Notes under the pieces: generated by a model | Told to the model about the DNA's origin: nothing | The model's database searches: none | Seen by the model: the letters and a program-made list of their open reading frames with translations, nothing else | Assembly (NCBI RefSeq): GCF_025961575.1 | Contig: NZ_JAOQNX010000001.1 | Coordinates: forward strand, 124,001-188,000 | Length of the DNA stretch: 64,000 nt | Reading direction: 5' to 3' | Source of the DNA: Rhodoblastus acidophilus | Lineage (GTDB): Bacteria > Pseudomonadota > Alphaproteobacteria > Rhizobiales > Beijerinckiaceae | Shown: piece by piece, positions 1-9,687 of the stretch | How the letters are laid out: each line of letters begins with the position of its first letter | Position numbering within the stretch: position 1 is the stretch's first letter | Translations under genes and position numbers: made by a program

Positions 1-716
1 TGCGGCACCGAGGACGAGCCGTGCATGACCATGTGCAGGCCCGGCATTTTCTGGTGGATTTCCTCGATGACATGCATCGCCAGAATGGCGCCGTCGGGCT
101 TGCGGGTGAATTTATAGGCGCCGTGCGAGGTGCCCATGGCGATCGCCAGCGCGTCAACGCCGGTGGCCTTCACAAACTTGATAGCCTCGTCGGGATTGGT
201 GACAAGCTGGTCGTGCGACAGCTTGCCTTCAAAACCGTGGCCGTCTTCCTTCTCGCCCTCGCCGGTTTCCAGCGAGCCGAGCACGCCGAACTCGCCCTCG
301 ACGGAAATGCCGCCGAGATGGGCCATGTCGGTCACATATTTGGTGATGTTGACATTATAGTCCCAGTCGGCCGGGGTCTTGCCGTCTTCCTTGAGCGAGC
401 CGTCCATCATCACCGAGGTGAAGCCGGCCTGCATGGCGGTAAAGCAGGTCGCCGGACCATTGCCATGGTCCTGGTGCACGCAGATCGGAATCTGCGGATA
501 GATTTCGACGCAAGCGTCCATCATGTGCTTGAGCATGACGTCGTTGGCGTATTGGCGGGCGCCGCGCGACGCCTGGATGATCACGGGCGCGTCGAGTTCG
601 GAGGCGGCGGCCATGATGGCGAGCGCCTGCTCCATATTGTTGATGTTGAAGGCGGGAACGCCATAGTCATGCTCGGCGGCGTGGTCGAGCAGTTGGCGCA
701 TTGTAATACGGGCCAT
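1..716 (-). CDS. fba: Class II fructose-bisphosphate aldolase (3' end outside window)
   Basis: Interconverts fructose 1,6-bisphosphate with dihydroxyacetone phosphate and glyceraldehyde 3-phosphate in the cytosol (glycolysis, gluconeogenesis, or the Calvin cycle if the host has one). The first 238 codons are present; the rest lies beyond base 1. Class II family marks are visible: the segment VHQDHG (about residues 80-85) has the catalytic Asp83 and the zinc-ligand His84, and a second zinc-ligand region MHGSSSVP stands at the cut edge. The ATG at 716 follows a strong ribosome site (AGGAGG, 723-728). It is last in the minus-strand group gap, pgk, unknown, fba, 27 bases after the unknown gene. 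That context fits the Calvin-type subgroup, but this is inference. Confidence 0.95.
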   Translation of the reverse strand, partial: MARITMRQLLDHAAEHDYGVPAFNINNMEQALAIMAAASELDAPVIIQASRGARQYANDVMLKHMMDACVEIYPQIPICVHQDHGNGPATCFTAMQAGFTSVMMDGSLKEDGKTPADWDYNVNITKYVTDMAHLGGISVEGEFGVLGSLETGEGEKEDGHGFEGKLSHDQLVTNPDEAIKFVKATGVDALAIAMGTSHGAYKFTRKPDGAILAMHVIEEIHQKMPGLHMVMHGSSSVP

Positions 717-743
717 AATCTTTCCTCCTTCGCGGATGTTCGT

Positions 744-1292
744 CTACCAGGCGGCGGCCTCGCGCAAGTCCGCGGGCGCCTCATCCCGGCCCTTGTATAT
801 GCTCTGCATCAGGGCGTCGCGCTCGCCGGCCTCAAAATCGCGCCCGAGCTCCTTGGGAATGTCGAGCTCCAGCCCGTCAAAACTTTCGAACTGTCCTGAA
901 CAAGACTGGCTGAAATTGAGGACAGCCAGATATTCTTTTCCCAATTTCGCGCTGCCCGCCCGGACGAGGATCGCGGGTTGCCATGCGTTCCTGCCGCGCG
1001 CGCGATGCGCGACGAACAGGATGGCGGCCAGACAGCGCGCCTTGGGCAGGCGCCGCGAAAATTCGGATTGCGCGATCAACATGCTCTGGCTCGCCGCGAC
1101 TTCCGGGTTCGCGGCCTCGCGGACCATGATGCTGCGCGCGTTGTTTTTCGCGCCCGACAAAAAGCCCGTTTCGCGCTCGACCAGCATCGGCGGGCGGCTG
1201 CGGCCTTTGCTGGCGACCACATGCGATGCGGTCGCCAAACAAAAGCCCATGAACTCGCCAAGTTCCGATAAAGTCGGGCGCGAAACCAGCAT
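744..1292 (-). CDS. Uncharacterised protein between pgk and fba
   Basis: A 182-residue product that I do not recognise. Its ATG at 1292 lies one base after the pgk stop codon, so it is almost certainly cotranscribed and translationally coupled to pgk; no clear separate ribosome site is seen. The protein has no signal peptide or convincing membrane segment. The middle is basic with several Arg-Arg pairs, followed by a hydrophobic stretch near residues 90-100 and an acidic C-terminal third. A start further in (for example at Met15) is possible. Placement inside a glycolytic operon suggests, without proof, a link to carbon metabolism. Confidence 0.7.
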   Translation of the reverse strand: MLVSRPTLSELGEFMGFCLATASHVVASKGRSRPPMLVERETGFLSGAKNNARSIMVREAANPEVAASQSMLIAQSEFSRRLPKARCLAAILFVAHRARGRNAWQPAILVRAGSAKLGKEYLAVLNFSQSCSGQFESFDGLELDIPKELGRDFEAGERDALMQSIYKGRDEAPADLREAAAW

Positions 1293-1293
1293 T

Positions 1294-2487
1294 TTACGCC
1301 CGGATGGCTTCGACGCCCGGCAAAACCTTGCCTTCCAGCCATTCGAGGAAGGCGCCGCCGGCCGTCGAGACATAGGTGAATTTTTCGCCGACGCCAGCAT
1401 GGTTGAGCGCCGCCACCGTGTCGCCGCCGCCGGCGACCGTCAGCAGCTTGCCCTCGCCCGTCAGGCGCGCCGCGAATTTCGCCACCGCATTGGTGGCCGC
1501 GTCGAACGGCTCCAGCTCGAAAGCGCCGAACGGCCCGTTCCACACCAGGGTTTTGGACTCCGCCAGAACCTTCTCGACTTCCGAAACCGACTTCGGCCCG
1601 GCGTCGAGGATCATGTCGGCGTCGCCGACGTGATCGACGCCGACCACGTGAGACGGCGCATGGGCCTTGAATTCCTGGGCGACCACGGCGTCGACGGGCA
1701 GCACGATGCGGCAATTGTTTTCAGCCGCGGTCTTCAGGATGTCGCGGGCGGTGTCGAGGAGGTCATGCTCGCACAAGGATTTGCCGACCTTCTTGCCCTG
1801 CGCGGCCAAAAAGGTATTGGCCATGCCGCCGCCGATGATCAGGAAATCGACTTTCTTGGTGAGATTGCCGAGCAGTTCGAGCTTGGTCGAAACCTTGGCG
1901 CCGCCGACCACCGCCGCGACGGGGCGAACCGGGTTTTCCAACGCCTTCGACAAAGCCTCGACTTCCGCCTGCATGGTGCGGCCCGCATAGGCCGGCAGTT
2001 TCTTCGCCAGACCTTCGGTGGACGCATGGGCGCGATGGGCGGCGGAAAAGGCGTCGTTGACATAGACGTCGCCGAGCGCGGCCAAGGCGTCGATCACGGC
2101 CGGATCGTTCTTTTCCTCGCCCTTGTGGAAACGGGTGTTTTCCAGCAGCAGGAATTCGCCGTCCTTCAGCGCGTTCACCGCTTCGGCCGCGACCGGGCCG
2201 ATGCAGTCGGAAGCGAAAGCCACGGGCTTGCCGAGATGCTGGGCGACGGCGGCCGCCACGGGGCGCAGCGAATTGGCCTCATCCGGCCCGTTCTTCGGGC
2301 GGCCGAAATGGGCGAGCAGGACGACCTTGCCGCCTTTCTGGGAAATTTCGTTGAGCGTCGGCAGGATGCGCTCGATGCGGGTGGCGTCGGTCACCTTTCC
2401 GCCGTCCATCGGCAGGTTCAGGTCGACGCGGACAAGCACGCGCTTGCCCTTGAGATCGGCGGAATCGAGGGTGCGGAAAGCGGACAT
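1294..2487 (-). CDS. pgk: Phosphoglycerate kinase
   Basis: Transfers phosphate between 1,3-bisphosphoglycerate and ADP in glycolysis, or runs in reverse in gluconeogenesis and carbon fixation. The 397-residue length is normal for a bacterial PGK. The N-terminal [11 protein letters not shown] segment is typical, as are the substrate-binding HFGRP segment and the late glycine-rich GGGDT nucleotide segment. The ATG at 2487 was preferred over an upstream in-frame start at 2523 because PGKs begin with a segment like MSAFRTLD. It lies downstream of gap, separated by a hairpin, and abuts the next gene by one base. Confidence 0.97.
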   Translation of the reverse strand: MSAFRTLDSADLKGKRVLVRVDLNLPMDGGKVTDATRIERILPTLNEISQKGGKVVLLAHFGRPKNGPDEANSLRPVAAAVAQHLGKPVAFASDCIGPVAAEAVNALKDGEFLLLENTRFHKGEEKNDPAVIDALAALGDVYVNDAFSAAHRAHASTEGLAKKLPAYAGRTMQAEVEALSKALENPVRPVAAVVGGAKVSTKLELLGNLTKKVDFLIIGGGMANTFLAAQGKKVGKSLCEHDLLDTARDILKTAAENNCRIVLPVDAVVAQEFKAHAPSHVVGVDHVGDADMILDAGPKSVSEVEKVLAESKTLVWNGPFGAFELEPFDAATNAVAKFAARLTGEGKLLTVAGGGDTVAALNHAGVGEKFTYVSTAGGAFLEWLEGKVLPGVEAIRA

Positions 2488-2521
2488 GGAAAACTCGTGG
2501 CGGGCTTGAGAACGGGTCAGC

Positions 2522-2548
2522 AAAAAGGCGCGCCCTAACGGACGCGCC
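2522..2548 (-). terminator. Hairpin terminator or attenuator between gap and pgk
   Basis: On the minus strand GGCGCG (2548-2543) pairs with CGCGCC (2532-2527), followed directly by five T (2526-2522). It starts 13 bases after the gap stop codon. It probably ends a share of gap transcripts so that gap mRNA exceeds pgk-fba mRNA. Confidence 0.6.
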
Positions 2549-2560
2549 CCATGGTCTGGC

Positions 2561-3568
<1,008 letters not shown>

Positions 3569-3999
3569 ATCGCTTCGCTCCTTGCGTTTCCCTCGGGAAT
3601 GGGCCATTCGAGCGGCCCGCTTAGAAGCGCCAGCCGTGACTGCGCTTCGATTTGATCGCTTCTGATCTGCTGGCGCGCCCCCATGCGGCCTTGCGCATCG
3701 GTCCAGGGCGCGGACGTGCCGCCGGTTTCATCATATGGGGCGGATTGTGCTCGCTGCGAGATCATCGGCCTAAACGAAAGTACGAGCCGGTTGATAGCAG
3801 GTCGCCCCCCGCTGTCAACGGACCCTAGGGCATTTTTAGAGGAATTTACTCGGGTTTTAGCCCGTTTGAGTCCGGCGCGCGCGCTTGCACAAGAATAGGG
3901 CGCCTATTTCGGCTCCTTCGGCAACGGCGCCTTGGCGCGGCGCGCGACTTTGCTACATTGGCATTGACATCCTCTCCGGGGATTCGCGACGAAAGCTTG
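3569..3999. other. Divergent intergenic region between gap and the DUF4164-zapA pair
   Basis: No convincing gene is seen in these roughly 430 bases. Short open frames lack ribosome sites and family resemblance. It holds the probable gap promoter near 3791-3818, which gives gap a leader of about 215 bases, and it must also hold the promoter for the plus-strand DUF4164-zapA pair, which I could not place. Confidence 0.6.
3791..3818 (-). promoter_or_regulatory. Candidate sigma-70-type promoter for gap operon
   Basis: On the minus strand a perfect TTGACA (3818-3813) is followed after 16 bases by TATCAA (3796-3791). Transcription would start near 3784. No other equally good pair was noticed in this gap. 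This is a sequence match only. Confidence 0.45.
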
Positions 4000-4377
4000 A
4001 TGTTGTCCCCATTGCCCAGCGAACCGCTCAGTCCGCGCTCAGCCGCCTGCGGCGATGAGTCGCGCCAGACCTTGCCGGCGCTTCCGCCTTCCTCGGCGGA
4101 AGACGCAGCGATGGCGGCGGCGCGACGGCTGGAGGCGGCGCTGGAGGCGCTCGACCAGGCCATCGCCAGCCACACCGAGCGCCGGGGCGAGCTTTCCGAT
4201 CAGCAAGCTGAATTTTTCGCCCTGCAGGAGGATCGCTCGCGGCTGGCCTGCGCGCTCGACGCCGCCAACACCCGCATCGAGACCTTGCAGGACAACCAGA
4301 TCGAGGCGGCCCGACGGGTCGAGCGCGCCAGGGCCGCGGTGCGCGCCATTCTCGCGGCCTCCTCGGGAGACAGCTGA
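4000..4377 (+). CDS. DUF4164-type small coiled-coil protein
   Basis: A 125-residue protein resembling the small alphaproteobacterial DUF4164 proteins often encoded just before zapA. The N-terminal 35 residues are Pro/Ser rich. The rest (about 36-120) is one long Ala/Glu/Arg-rich helix with heptad character, so a coiled coil is likely. The ATG at 4000 is chosen; an upstream TTG at 3958 has no better ribosome site. Its stop overlaps the zapA start by one base (TGATG), which implies coupled translation and perhaps a role near the division ring. The family assignment rests on position and shape, so it is moderately sure. Confidence 0.75.
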   Translation: MLSPLPSEPLSPRSAACGDESRQTLPALPPSSAEDAAMAAARRLEAALEALDQAIASHTERRGELSDQQAEFFALQEDRSRLACALDAANTRIETLQDNQIEAARRVERARAAVRAILAASSGDS

Positions 4378-4715
4378 TGGCGCAGGCGGTGGTCACCATT
4401 GCCGGGCGCGCCTATCGCATGGGTTGCGAAGAGGGCGAGCAGGCGCATATCGAAGAACTGGCGCGACTTCTCGACGCCCGGATCGCCGACCTGCGCGGCG
4501 TCTTCGGCGAAATCGGCGAGCAGCGCATCGTGGTGATGGCGGCGCTCACCCTTTCGGATGAACTTTTCGCGGCGAAGAAACAATTGGCGGAAACACAAGC
4601 CGAACTGGAAACCGCGCGGCTGCGCCAGCAGGAAGTTTCGGACTGGGCGGCCAAGGCGCTCGACAAGGCGACGGCCAAGGTCACCGCCGCAACCAAGGCG
4701 CTGAACGAGACTTGA
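4377..4715 (+). CDS. zapA: Cell division protein ZapA
   Basis: A 112-residue ZapA homologue. ZapA binds FtsZ and promotes bundling of protofilaments at the division site. The N-terminal globular part has the family pattern (VTIAGRAYRMGC, then EEHIEELARLLD-like residues), and a C-terminal coiled coil runs from about residue 60 to the end. Translation begins within the stop codon of the preceding gene. In many alphaproteobacteria a 6S RNA gene follows zapA, but here only 78 bases separate it from the next gene and these hold a palindromic repeat instead. Confidence 0.92.
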   Translation: MAQAVVTIAGRAYRMGCEEGEQAHIEELARLLDARIADLRGVFGEIGEQRIVVMAALTLSDELFAAKKQLAETQAELETARLRQQEVSDWAAKALDKATAKVTAATKALNET

Positions 4716-4720
4716 TTTAG

Positions 4721-4768
4721 CTCCTCATCCTGAGGAGCGCCTGCAAGGCGGTCTCGAAGGACGAGGGG
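4721..4768. repeat. Intergenic palindromic repeat (REP-like)
   Basis: The segment starts with CCTCATCCTGAGGAGC and ends with TCTCGAAGGACGAGG. CCTC..TCC at the left pairs with GGACGAGG at the right, and an inner GCC..GGC stem gives a long imperfect hairpin. From memory, near-identical palindromes are scattered between genes in Bradyrhizobium, Rhodopseudomonas and relatives. Only one copy was noticed in this window. It lies between the convergent zapA and the secreted-protein gene, where it may also act as a transcription end. Confidence 0.7.
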
Positions 4769-4793
4769 CGGTCCACGGCTTGGAGCCGCCCGC

Positions 4794-5618
4794 TCACCTC
4801 TGCGTCTTCGGCGCGGTCGCGGGGCAAAGCGCCTGATAAAACCCGAGCATGACATCGTAGCCGGAGGCCGTGGAGCCATCGAGGATTTGCCCGCTGGCGA
4901 GATCGCGGATGGAATAATCCGCGAAGACTTCGCCGGAGCCCGGCTTCGTCCTGCCCAGAAAAACATATTTTCCGCCATTCAGATCAGAAAACGTCTTGTT
5001 CGGACAATCGCCGGTAATCGTGTTCCCGTGCGGGTCCTTCTCCTGCTCCGCAATGCATTTTTGTGAATAATCATGCGCATATTCACGACAAAACTGCACT
5101 GCGCCATCGTGGCTGGGCCTGGTCTTCACCAGTGCATGCGACGTATCCAGCCCCTCCCGCGCGGCGATCTCGTCATACATGCCGACCCGCGCCCCATAGA
5201 ACAGCGTCGATTTCGGATCCGGGTCCGCCGGCGAGGGGCCGACATAGACCTTTTCGCCTGGCCCCCAAGCGCAAATCACGGAATCCTTGGCGTCGGGATC
5301 GGCGGCGGTCACCAGCCAGCAGCCGCCGCTGCGGTCGGCGTCGCCCAGTTTAACGCTGGCGACCTCTCCGCCCTGAGGTCCCGTCCAGAACGCCTTGCCC
5401 TCGTCTTTCTTGCCGACATTGACCTGCGCCATGACGCGGCCTTGCGCGTCGGTGATCCGGAACGACCCAGATTTTTCCAGCGGCGCAAAACTGCAGGCGC
5501 CGCCGATATAGTGAACGCCCTGCACCTCAAGCAGGCAAAGCGCTGGACGCGACTGCGCCCAAGCCTGCGGCGCCAGGACCGCCGCCACAACGGCGGCGCA
5601 CAAGCCACGAAAAATCAT
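4794..5618 (-). CDS. Secreted protein of unknown function
   Basis: A 274-residue product with a clear Sec signal peptide (hydrophobic stretch at about residues 5-18, predicted cut after AWA near residue 21), so it should be periplasmic or outside the cell. The mature part contains eight cysteines, which suggests disulfides, and no membrane segment. I do not recognise a family. The ATG at 5618 has a strong ribosome site (AGGAGG). It stands alone, convergent with zapA and downstream of pyrD by about 45 bases on the same strand. Confidence 0.8.
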   Translation of the reverse strand: MIFRGLCAAVVAAVLAPQAWAQSRPALCLLEVQGVHYIGGACSFAPLEKSGSFRITDAQGRVMAQVNVGKKDEGKAFWTGPQGGEVASVKLGDADRSGGCWLVTAADPDAKDSVICAWGPGEKVYVGPSPADPDPKSTLFYGARVGMYDEIAAREGLDTSHALVKTRPSHDGAVQFCREYAHDYSQKCIAEQEKDPHGNTITGDCPNKTFSDLNGGKYVFLGRTKPGSGEVFADYSIRDLASGQILDGSTASGYDVMLGFYQALCPATAPKTQR

Positions 5619-5662
5619 TTCGTCCTCCTGAAATAAAAACGGCGCCGCGCGGCGCCGAAATT

Positions 5663-6736
5663 TTACAGCCAGTCGTTCACCGCCGTTCCCACGGCTTGCC
5701 CGATGGATTCAAGTTTTCGCGCCCGCAAATGTGCGGCGAGCCCGGTCTTGATCCGGCCGACCAGACCCAAACCCTCATAAACCAGCGACGAGTAAAGCTG
5801 GACCAGGGTCGCCCCGGCCTCGATCTTGGCCCAGGCGGCCTCCGGCGAATCCACGCCGCCGACGCCGATCAGCGGAAACTGGTTTTCGACGCGGACAAAC
5901 GTCTGGGCGAGCATGCGGGTCGACAGCGCGAACAGCGGCGCGCCGGAGAGCCCGCCGGTTTCGCTGCGCAAGGCGTCGCGCAGGGTCTCGGGCCGCGCCA
6001 AAGTGGTGTTGGAGACGATCATGCCGTCGACGCCTCTCGCACGCGCGACTTTGACCACATCGTCGAGATCGGCGAGGGCGAGGTCCGGCGCGATTTTCAA
6101 CAGCACCGGGCGGCGCGGCAGCTGCATCGCGGCCTGTTCCCGCGCCGCGATCACCCGCGCCAGGAGGTCGTCGAGCGCGCCGGCCTGCTGGAGATCGCGC
6201 AAGCCCGGCGTGTTGGGCGATGAAATGTTGACCGTAAAATAGCTGGCGACATCGGCGAAACATTTGATGCCGGCGACGTAATCGGCGGTGCGGTCGCTCG
6301 AATCCTTGTTCGCGCCGATATTGACGCCGACGACGCCGCCATTGGCCGCCCGCCGCAACAAACGCTCGCGCGCCCGCTCATGGCCGCCATTGTTGAAGCC
6401 GAAGCGGTTGATGACGCCGCGATCCTCGTGCAGCCGGAACAGGCGCGGCTTCGGGTTGCCGGGCTGCGGGCGCGGCGTCAGCGTGCCGACCTCGGTGAAG
6501 CCGAAGCCGAGTTTCAGCAACGCATCCGGAACCCGGGCCTCCTTATCAAAGCCCGCCGCCATGCCGATTGGGTTGGGGATATCGAGCCCGAACACATTCT
6601 GCGCCAGGATCGGATCGTCGTCGGCCGCAGTCGGCAGCGGCGCGCCCCAGAGCGCGAGAAGGGTGAGATTATGCGCGCGCTCGGCGTCCATGCTGTGCAG
6701 GAGCGGCAGGGCGAAGGAATCGAAAAAACCCGTCAT
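5663..6736 (-). CDS. pyrD: Dihydroorotate dehydrogenase (quinone), class 2
   Basis: Oxidises dihydroorotate to orotate in pyrimidine synthesis, passing electrons to membrane quinone. The 357-residue length and the N-terminal amphipathic segment with HNLTLLAL point to the membrane-associated class 2 type. Family marks are NPIGMAAGFDK near residue 55, GFGFTEVGTLTP (FMN/substrate), RFGFNN, and NISSPNTPGLR with the catalytic serine. The start overlaps the upstream DUF952 gene by four bases (ATGA), so the two are coupled. Confidence 0.96.
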   Translation of the reverse strand: MTGFFDSFALPLLHSMDAERAHNLTLLALWGAPLPTAADDDPILAQNVFGLDIPNPIGMAAGFDKEARVPDALLKLGFGFTEVGTLTPRPQPGNPKPRLFRLHEDRGVINRFGFNNGGHERARERLLRRAANGGVVGVNIGANKDSSDRTADYVAGIKCFADVASYFTVNISSPNTPGLRDLQQAGALDDLLARVIAAREQAAMQLPRRPVLLKIAPDLALADLDDVVKVARARGVDGMIVSNTTLARPETLRDALRSETGGLSGAPLFALSTRMLAQTFVRVENQFPLIGVGGVDSPEAAWAKIEAGATLVQLYSSLVYEGLGLVGRIKTGLAAHLRARKLESIGQAVGTAVNDWL

Positions 6737-7074
6737 GCCAAAAGTCCGGTGAAATCATGGGCGCCGTCGCGCCAGGGCAAGGGATGCGCCGACAGCGCCA
6801 GGGCCGTCGGCAGGGGCGCATAGAGATGGGGGAACAGCGCGCCCCCGCGCGAAGGCTCGAACAGCAGTTTTTCGCCCAAGGCCGCTTCATCGAAGGCGAC
6901 CAGCACGAGGCCGTCCTGGCCGGCGAAATGTTTTGCCGCCGTCTCCTCGACCTGCCCCGCCGTGGAGAAATGGATGAACCCGTCAGTGCGGTCGACGGGC
7001 GACCCTTCGTAAACCCCGCATTCCTGCGCGGCGGCCCAGTCCGTCCCGGGCATGATTTTGTAGATAAGCGCCAA
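6733..7074 (-). CDS. DUF952 family protein
   Basis: A 113-residue protein with the DUF952 pattern: IYKI at the start, then GVYEGSPVD and DGFIHFSTAGQ. The family is small, widespread and of unknown biochemical role, with a fold related to ADP-ribosyl-binding proteins as far as I recall. The likely start is TTG at 7074, because the family begins with this segment and no in-frame ATG precedes it; the alternative ATG at 7053 would remove the IYKI strand. It overlaps pyrD by four bases. Confidence 0.85.
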   Translation of the reverse strand: MALIYKIMPGTDWAAAQECGVYEGSPVDRTDGFIHFSTAGQVEETAAKHFAGQDGLVLVAFDEAALGEKLLFEPSRGGALFPHLYAPLPTALALSAHPLPWRDGAHDFTGLLA

Positions 7075-7203
7075 ATTTGCATTCCACGGCTGCGATCAAG
7101 GCATTTTTTCGACCATCTTGCGACGCTCCGCAAGATGCGGGTTTTCACCGGCGCGCCGCCGTTCTAATAGACGTGCTTCTCTCCAGCCTGCTTCCGGAAA
7201 AAA

Positions 7204-8877
7204 ATGACCGATTTCGCCGAACTCGCCCAATTCGCAAAAACTTCGAACGCCTGGCCGTTCGAGGAGGCGAAGAAACTGGTGGCCAGGGTCGAGCGCACCG
7301 GTCAGAAACAGGTTTTGTTCGAAACCGGCTACGGCCCCTCGGGCCTGCCGCACATCGGCACGTTCGGCGAGGTCGCGCGCACGACCATGGTCCGCCACGC
7401 CTTCGAGACCCTCACCGGCGGCCAGATCAAGACGCGCCTGCTGGCCTTTTCCGACGATCTCGACGGGTTGCGCAAAGTCCCGGACAATATTCCCAACAAG
7501 GACCTGGTCGCCGCCCATCTGGGAAAGCCGCTCACCCAGGTTCCCGACCCGTTCGGCGAATATCCGAGCTTTGGCGCCCACAATAACGCGCGGCTGCGGG
7601 CCTTCCTCGACCATTTCGGCTTCGACTACGAATTCGCCTCCTCGACCGAATATTACCAGTCCGGCCGCTTCGACGAGATGCTCCTCAAAATCCTGGCGCG
7701 GTTTGACACGGTCCAGGCGGTGATGATCCCGTCATTGCGCGAAGAGCGCGCCTCCACCTATTGCCCGTTCCTGCCGATCCACCCGCGCACCGGCGTCGTC
7801 ATGCAGGTCCCGCTCGAGGAAATCGACCTGCCCGGCGGCATGATCGGCTGGCGCGACCCGGACACCGGCGAGCGCTTCATGACCAAGGTCACCGGCGGCC
7901 ATTGCAAGCTGCAATGGAAGCCCGACTGGGCGATGCGCTGGTGCGCGCTCGGCGTCGACTATGAAATGGCCGGCAAGGATTTGATCGATTCGGTCAAACT
8001 TTCGGGCAATATCGCCCGGGCGCTCGGCCACACCCCTCCGGAAGGGTTCAATTACGAGCTGTTCCTCGACGAGAACGGCCAGAAAATTTCCAAGTCCAAG
8101 GGCAATGGCATCACCATCGAGCAATGGCTGACCTACGCCACGCCGGAAAGCCTCGCCTTCTTCATGTATTGGAAGCCGCGCGAGGCGAAAAAATTGCATT
8201 TCGACGTGATCCCGCGCGCCGTCGACGAATATCTGGCGTTTTTGGACGCCTATCCGCGCCAGGACGCCAAGAACCGGCTCGGCAATGCGGTCTGGCACAT
8301 CCATTCGGGCAAGCCGCCGGCGCCGGAATTCATTTCGCATGAGGAGGGGCAGAAGGGGACGGCCATTTCCTTCGCCATGCTGCTCAACCTCGCCGCCGTC
8401 GCCAATAGCGAGGACCCCTCGGTGCTCTGGGGTTTTCTGAGACGCTACGCGCCGACCGCCACGCCGGAAAAATTTCCGCGCCTCGACCAGATGATCCGCT
8501 ATGCGGTGCTGTATTTCCGCGATTTCGTGAAGCCGAAAAAGGTTTATCGCGCCGCCGACGAGGTGGAGCGCGACGCGCTGACAAAGCTTTCGGACGCCCT
8601 GGCGACGCTGCCGGCCGAGGCCAGCGCGGAGGACATCCAGACCCTGCTCTACGATGTCGCCCGCCCGATCCCCCGCTACCAGAATTTTGCGGCCAAGGGC
8701 GCCACGCCGGAGCGTCCGGGCGTGTCGAACGACTGGTTCAACATGCTCTATCAGGTTTTGTTGGGCGAGGATCGCGGTCCGCGCTTCGGCTCCTTCGCCG
8801 CGCTCTACGGCCTCGACAACACCCGCGCCCTGATCGCGGACGCGCTGGCCGGCAAGTTTTTGAAGGTCGAGGCCTGA
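7204..8877 (+). CDS. lysS: Lysyl-tRNA synthetase, class I
   Basis: Charges tRNA-Lys with lysine. This is the archaeal-type class I enzyme (557 residues), unrelated to the class II LysRS of E. coli; alphaproteobacteria commonly carry this form. The Rossmann-fold signatures are plain: a HIGH-like HIGT at residues 50-53 and a KMSKS-like KISKS at 294-298. The ribosome site before the ATG at 7204 is weak (a purine run). It is transcribed alone and divergently from DUF952-pyrD; its stop abuts the stop of a small convergent gene with no base between. Confidence 0.97.
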   Translation: MTDFAELAQFAKTSNAWPFEEAKKLVARVERTGQKQVLFETGYGPSGLPHIGTFGEVARTTMVRHAFETLTGGQIKTRLLAFSDDLDGLRKVPDNIPNKDLVAAHLGKPLTQVPDPFGEYPSFGAHNNARLRAFLDHFGFDYEFASSTEYYQSGRFDEMLLKILARFDTVQAVMIPSLREERASTYCPFLPIHPRTGVVMQVPLEEIDLPGGMIGWRDPDTGERFMTKVTGGHCKLQWKPDWAMRWCALGVDYEMAGKDLIDSVKLSGNIARALGHTPPEGFNYELFLDENGQKISKSKGNGITIEQWLTYATPESLAFFMYWKPREAKKLHFDVIPRAVDEYLAFLDAYPRQDAKNRLGNAVWHIHSGKPPAPEFISHEEGQKGTAISFAMLLNLAAVANSEDPSVLWGFLRRYAPTATPEKFPRLDQMIRYAVLYFRDFVKPKKVYRAADEVERDALTKLSDALATLPAEASAEDIQTLLYDVARPIPRYQNFAAKGATPERPGVSNDWFNMLYQVLLGEDRGPRFGSFAALYGLDNTRALIADALAGKFLKVEA

Positions 8878-9069
8878 TTACAGCGCACTCGCGACCACGA
8901 TCGCGAGCGCCCCACCGGCGACCATGAACGCGTCGTTGCGGAAATGCGGCTTGCGGTTGGCGAACACCAGCGCAAGCACGGTGAACAGCGCGACGCCGAG
9001 GTCGACGCCGGGCGACCAGATCGCGGCATAGGGAATGGTCGACAGGCTGAAGTACGGCAGGAAAGACAT
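8878..9069 (-). CDS. Small two-helix membrane protein, unknown
   Basis: A 63-residue protein with two hydrophobic helices (about residues 23-36 and 47-62) joined by a short basic loop, so it should be an inner-membrane protein. It ends exactly where lysS ends, tail to tail. No family was recognised, and the ribosome site (GGGGG before the ATG) is poor. The membrane pattern and good frame use support a real gene, though a chance frame cannot be excluded. Confidence 0.55.
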   Translation of the reverse strand: MSFLPYFSLSTIPYAAIWSPGVDLGVALFTVLALVFANRKPHFRNDAFMVAGGALAIVVASAL

Positions 9070-9214
9070 CGCGGCCCCCGCAAAGGTTGATGCATGAACG
9101 TTATTGCACCAACCGCGGCGCCAACCCGCAGTTCCCGCGCGCGTAATTGTACTGAATTTGCGTATTGCTCGACTTTATTACGCAAAGTCTTGCTCCGCTT
9201 GCGGAAAGCTCCGC

Positions 9215-9670
9215 TCAGGACCGCGTGATCAGCGCAATTCCGCCAACCATCAGCGCCGCCCCAAAAACCCGCCCGCTGGTCAATTCATGCACAGGCATGC
9301 CGAACCAGCCGAACCGGTCGATCGCCAGCGACATCAAAAAATTCGAGGTGATCAGCAGGCCGGCGAAGGCGCCGGCGCCCACCCTGTCCACGAACATCAG
9401 CCCCGCCACCACCGCAAAGGCGCCGATCACCCCGCCCAGCGGCGCCCACCACGGCATGTTTGCGATGTTATCCGCACCAGGCAGCGGATACGGCAGGCAG
9501 ATGACGACGCAGGCGAGCAGAGCGACGATGGGCAGGAAGGAGACCAGGCTCGCGAGCCAGGGATTGACCAGCGCGACGCGCAGCGCCCCGTTCATCGGCG
9601 GTCCCCAGGCTTGCAGCACGCCGGAAACGATGATCAGCGCGTAAATCCAGAAAATGTCGGCGTCCCGCAT
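9215..9670 (-). CDS. YdcZ-like (DUF606) DMT-superfamily membrane protein
   Basis: A 151-residue protein with about five hydrophobic helices. The N-terminal segment resembles the DUF606/YdcZ half-transporter pattern (GVLQAWGPPMNGALR, then SLVSFLPI), a branch of the drug/metabolite transporter superfamily. The substrate is unknown. The ATG at 9670 lies 17 bases after the stop of the ArsB-like gene, so the two probably form one unit. Confidence is good for a membrane protein and moderate for the family. Confidence 0.75.
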   Translation of the reverse strand: MRDADIFWIYALIIVSGVLQAWGPPMNGALRVALVNPWLASLVSFLPIVALLACVVICLPYPLPGADNIANMPWWAPLGGVIGAFAVVAGLMFVDRVGAGAFAGLLITSNFLMSLAIDRFGWFGMPVHELTSGRVFGAALMVGGIALITRS

Positions 9671-9687
9671 GTCCGAACCTCCAGAAG

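Noticed and set aside
21-899. Long plus-strand open frame over the fba gene
   Set aside because: It is antisense to a clear class II aldolase. High GC leaves stop-poor antisense frames throughout this window.
736-2538. 600-codon plus-strand open frame
   Set aside because: Antisense to pgk and the following gene, with Arg/Gly/Asp-rich shadow composition and no family features.
3683-3898. 71-codon plus-strand frame in the gap-DUF4164 intergenic region
   Set aside because: No ribosome site or family resemblance, and it overlaps the likely gap promoter.
4716-4793. 6S RNA gene downstream of zapA
   Set aside because: Only 78 bases are available and they form a different palindrome; 6S RNA needs about 160 bases.
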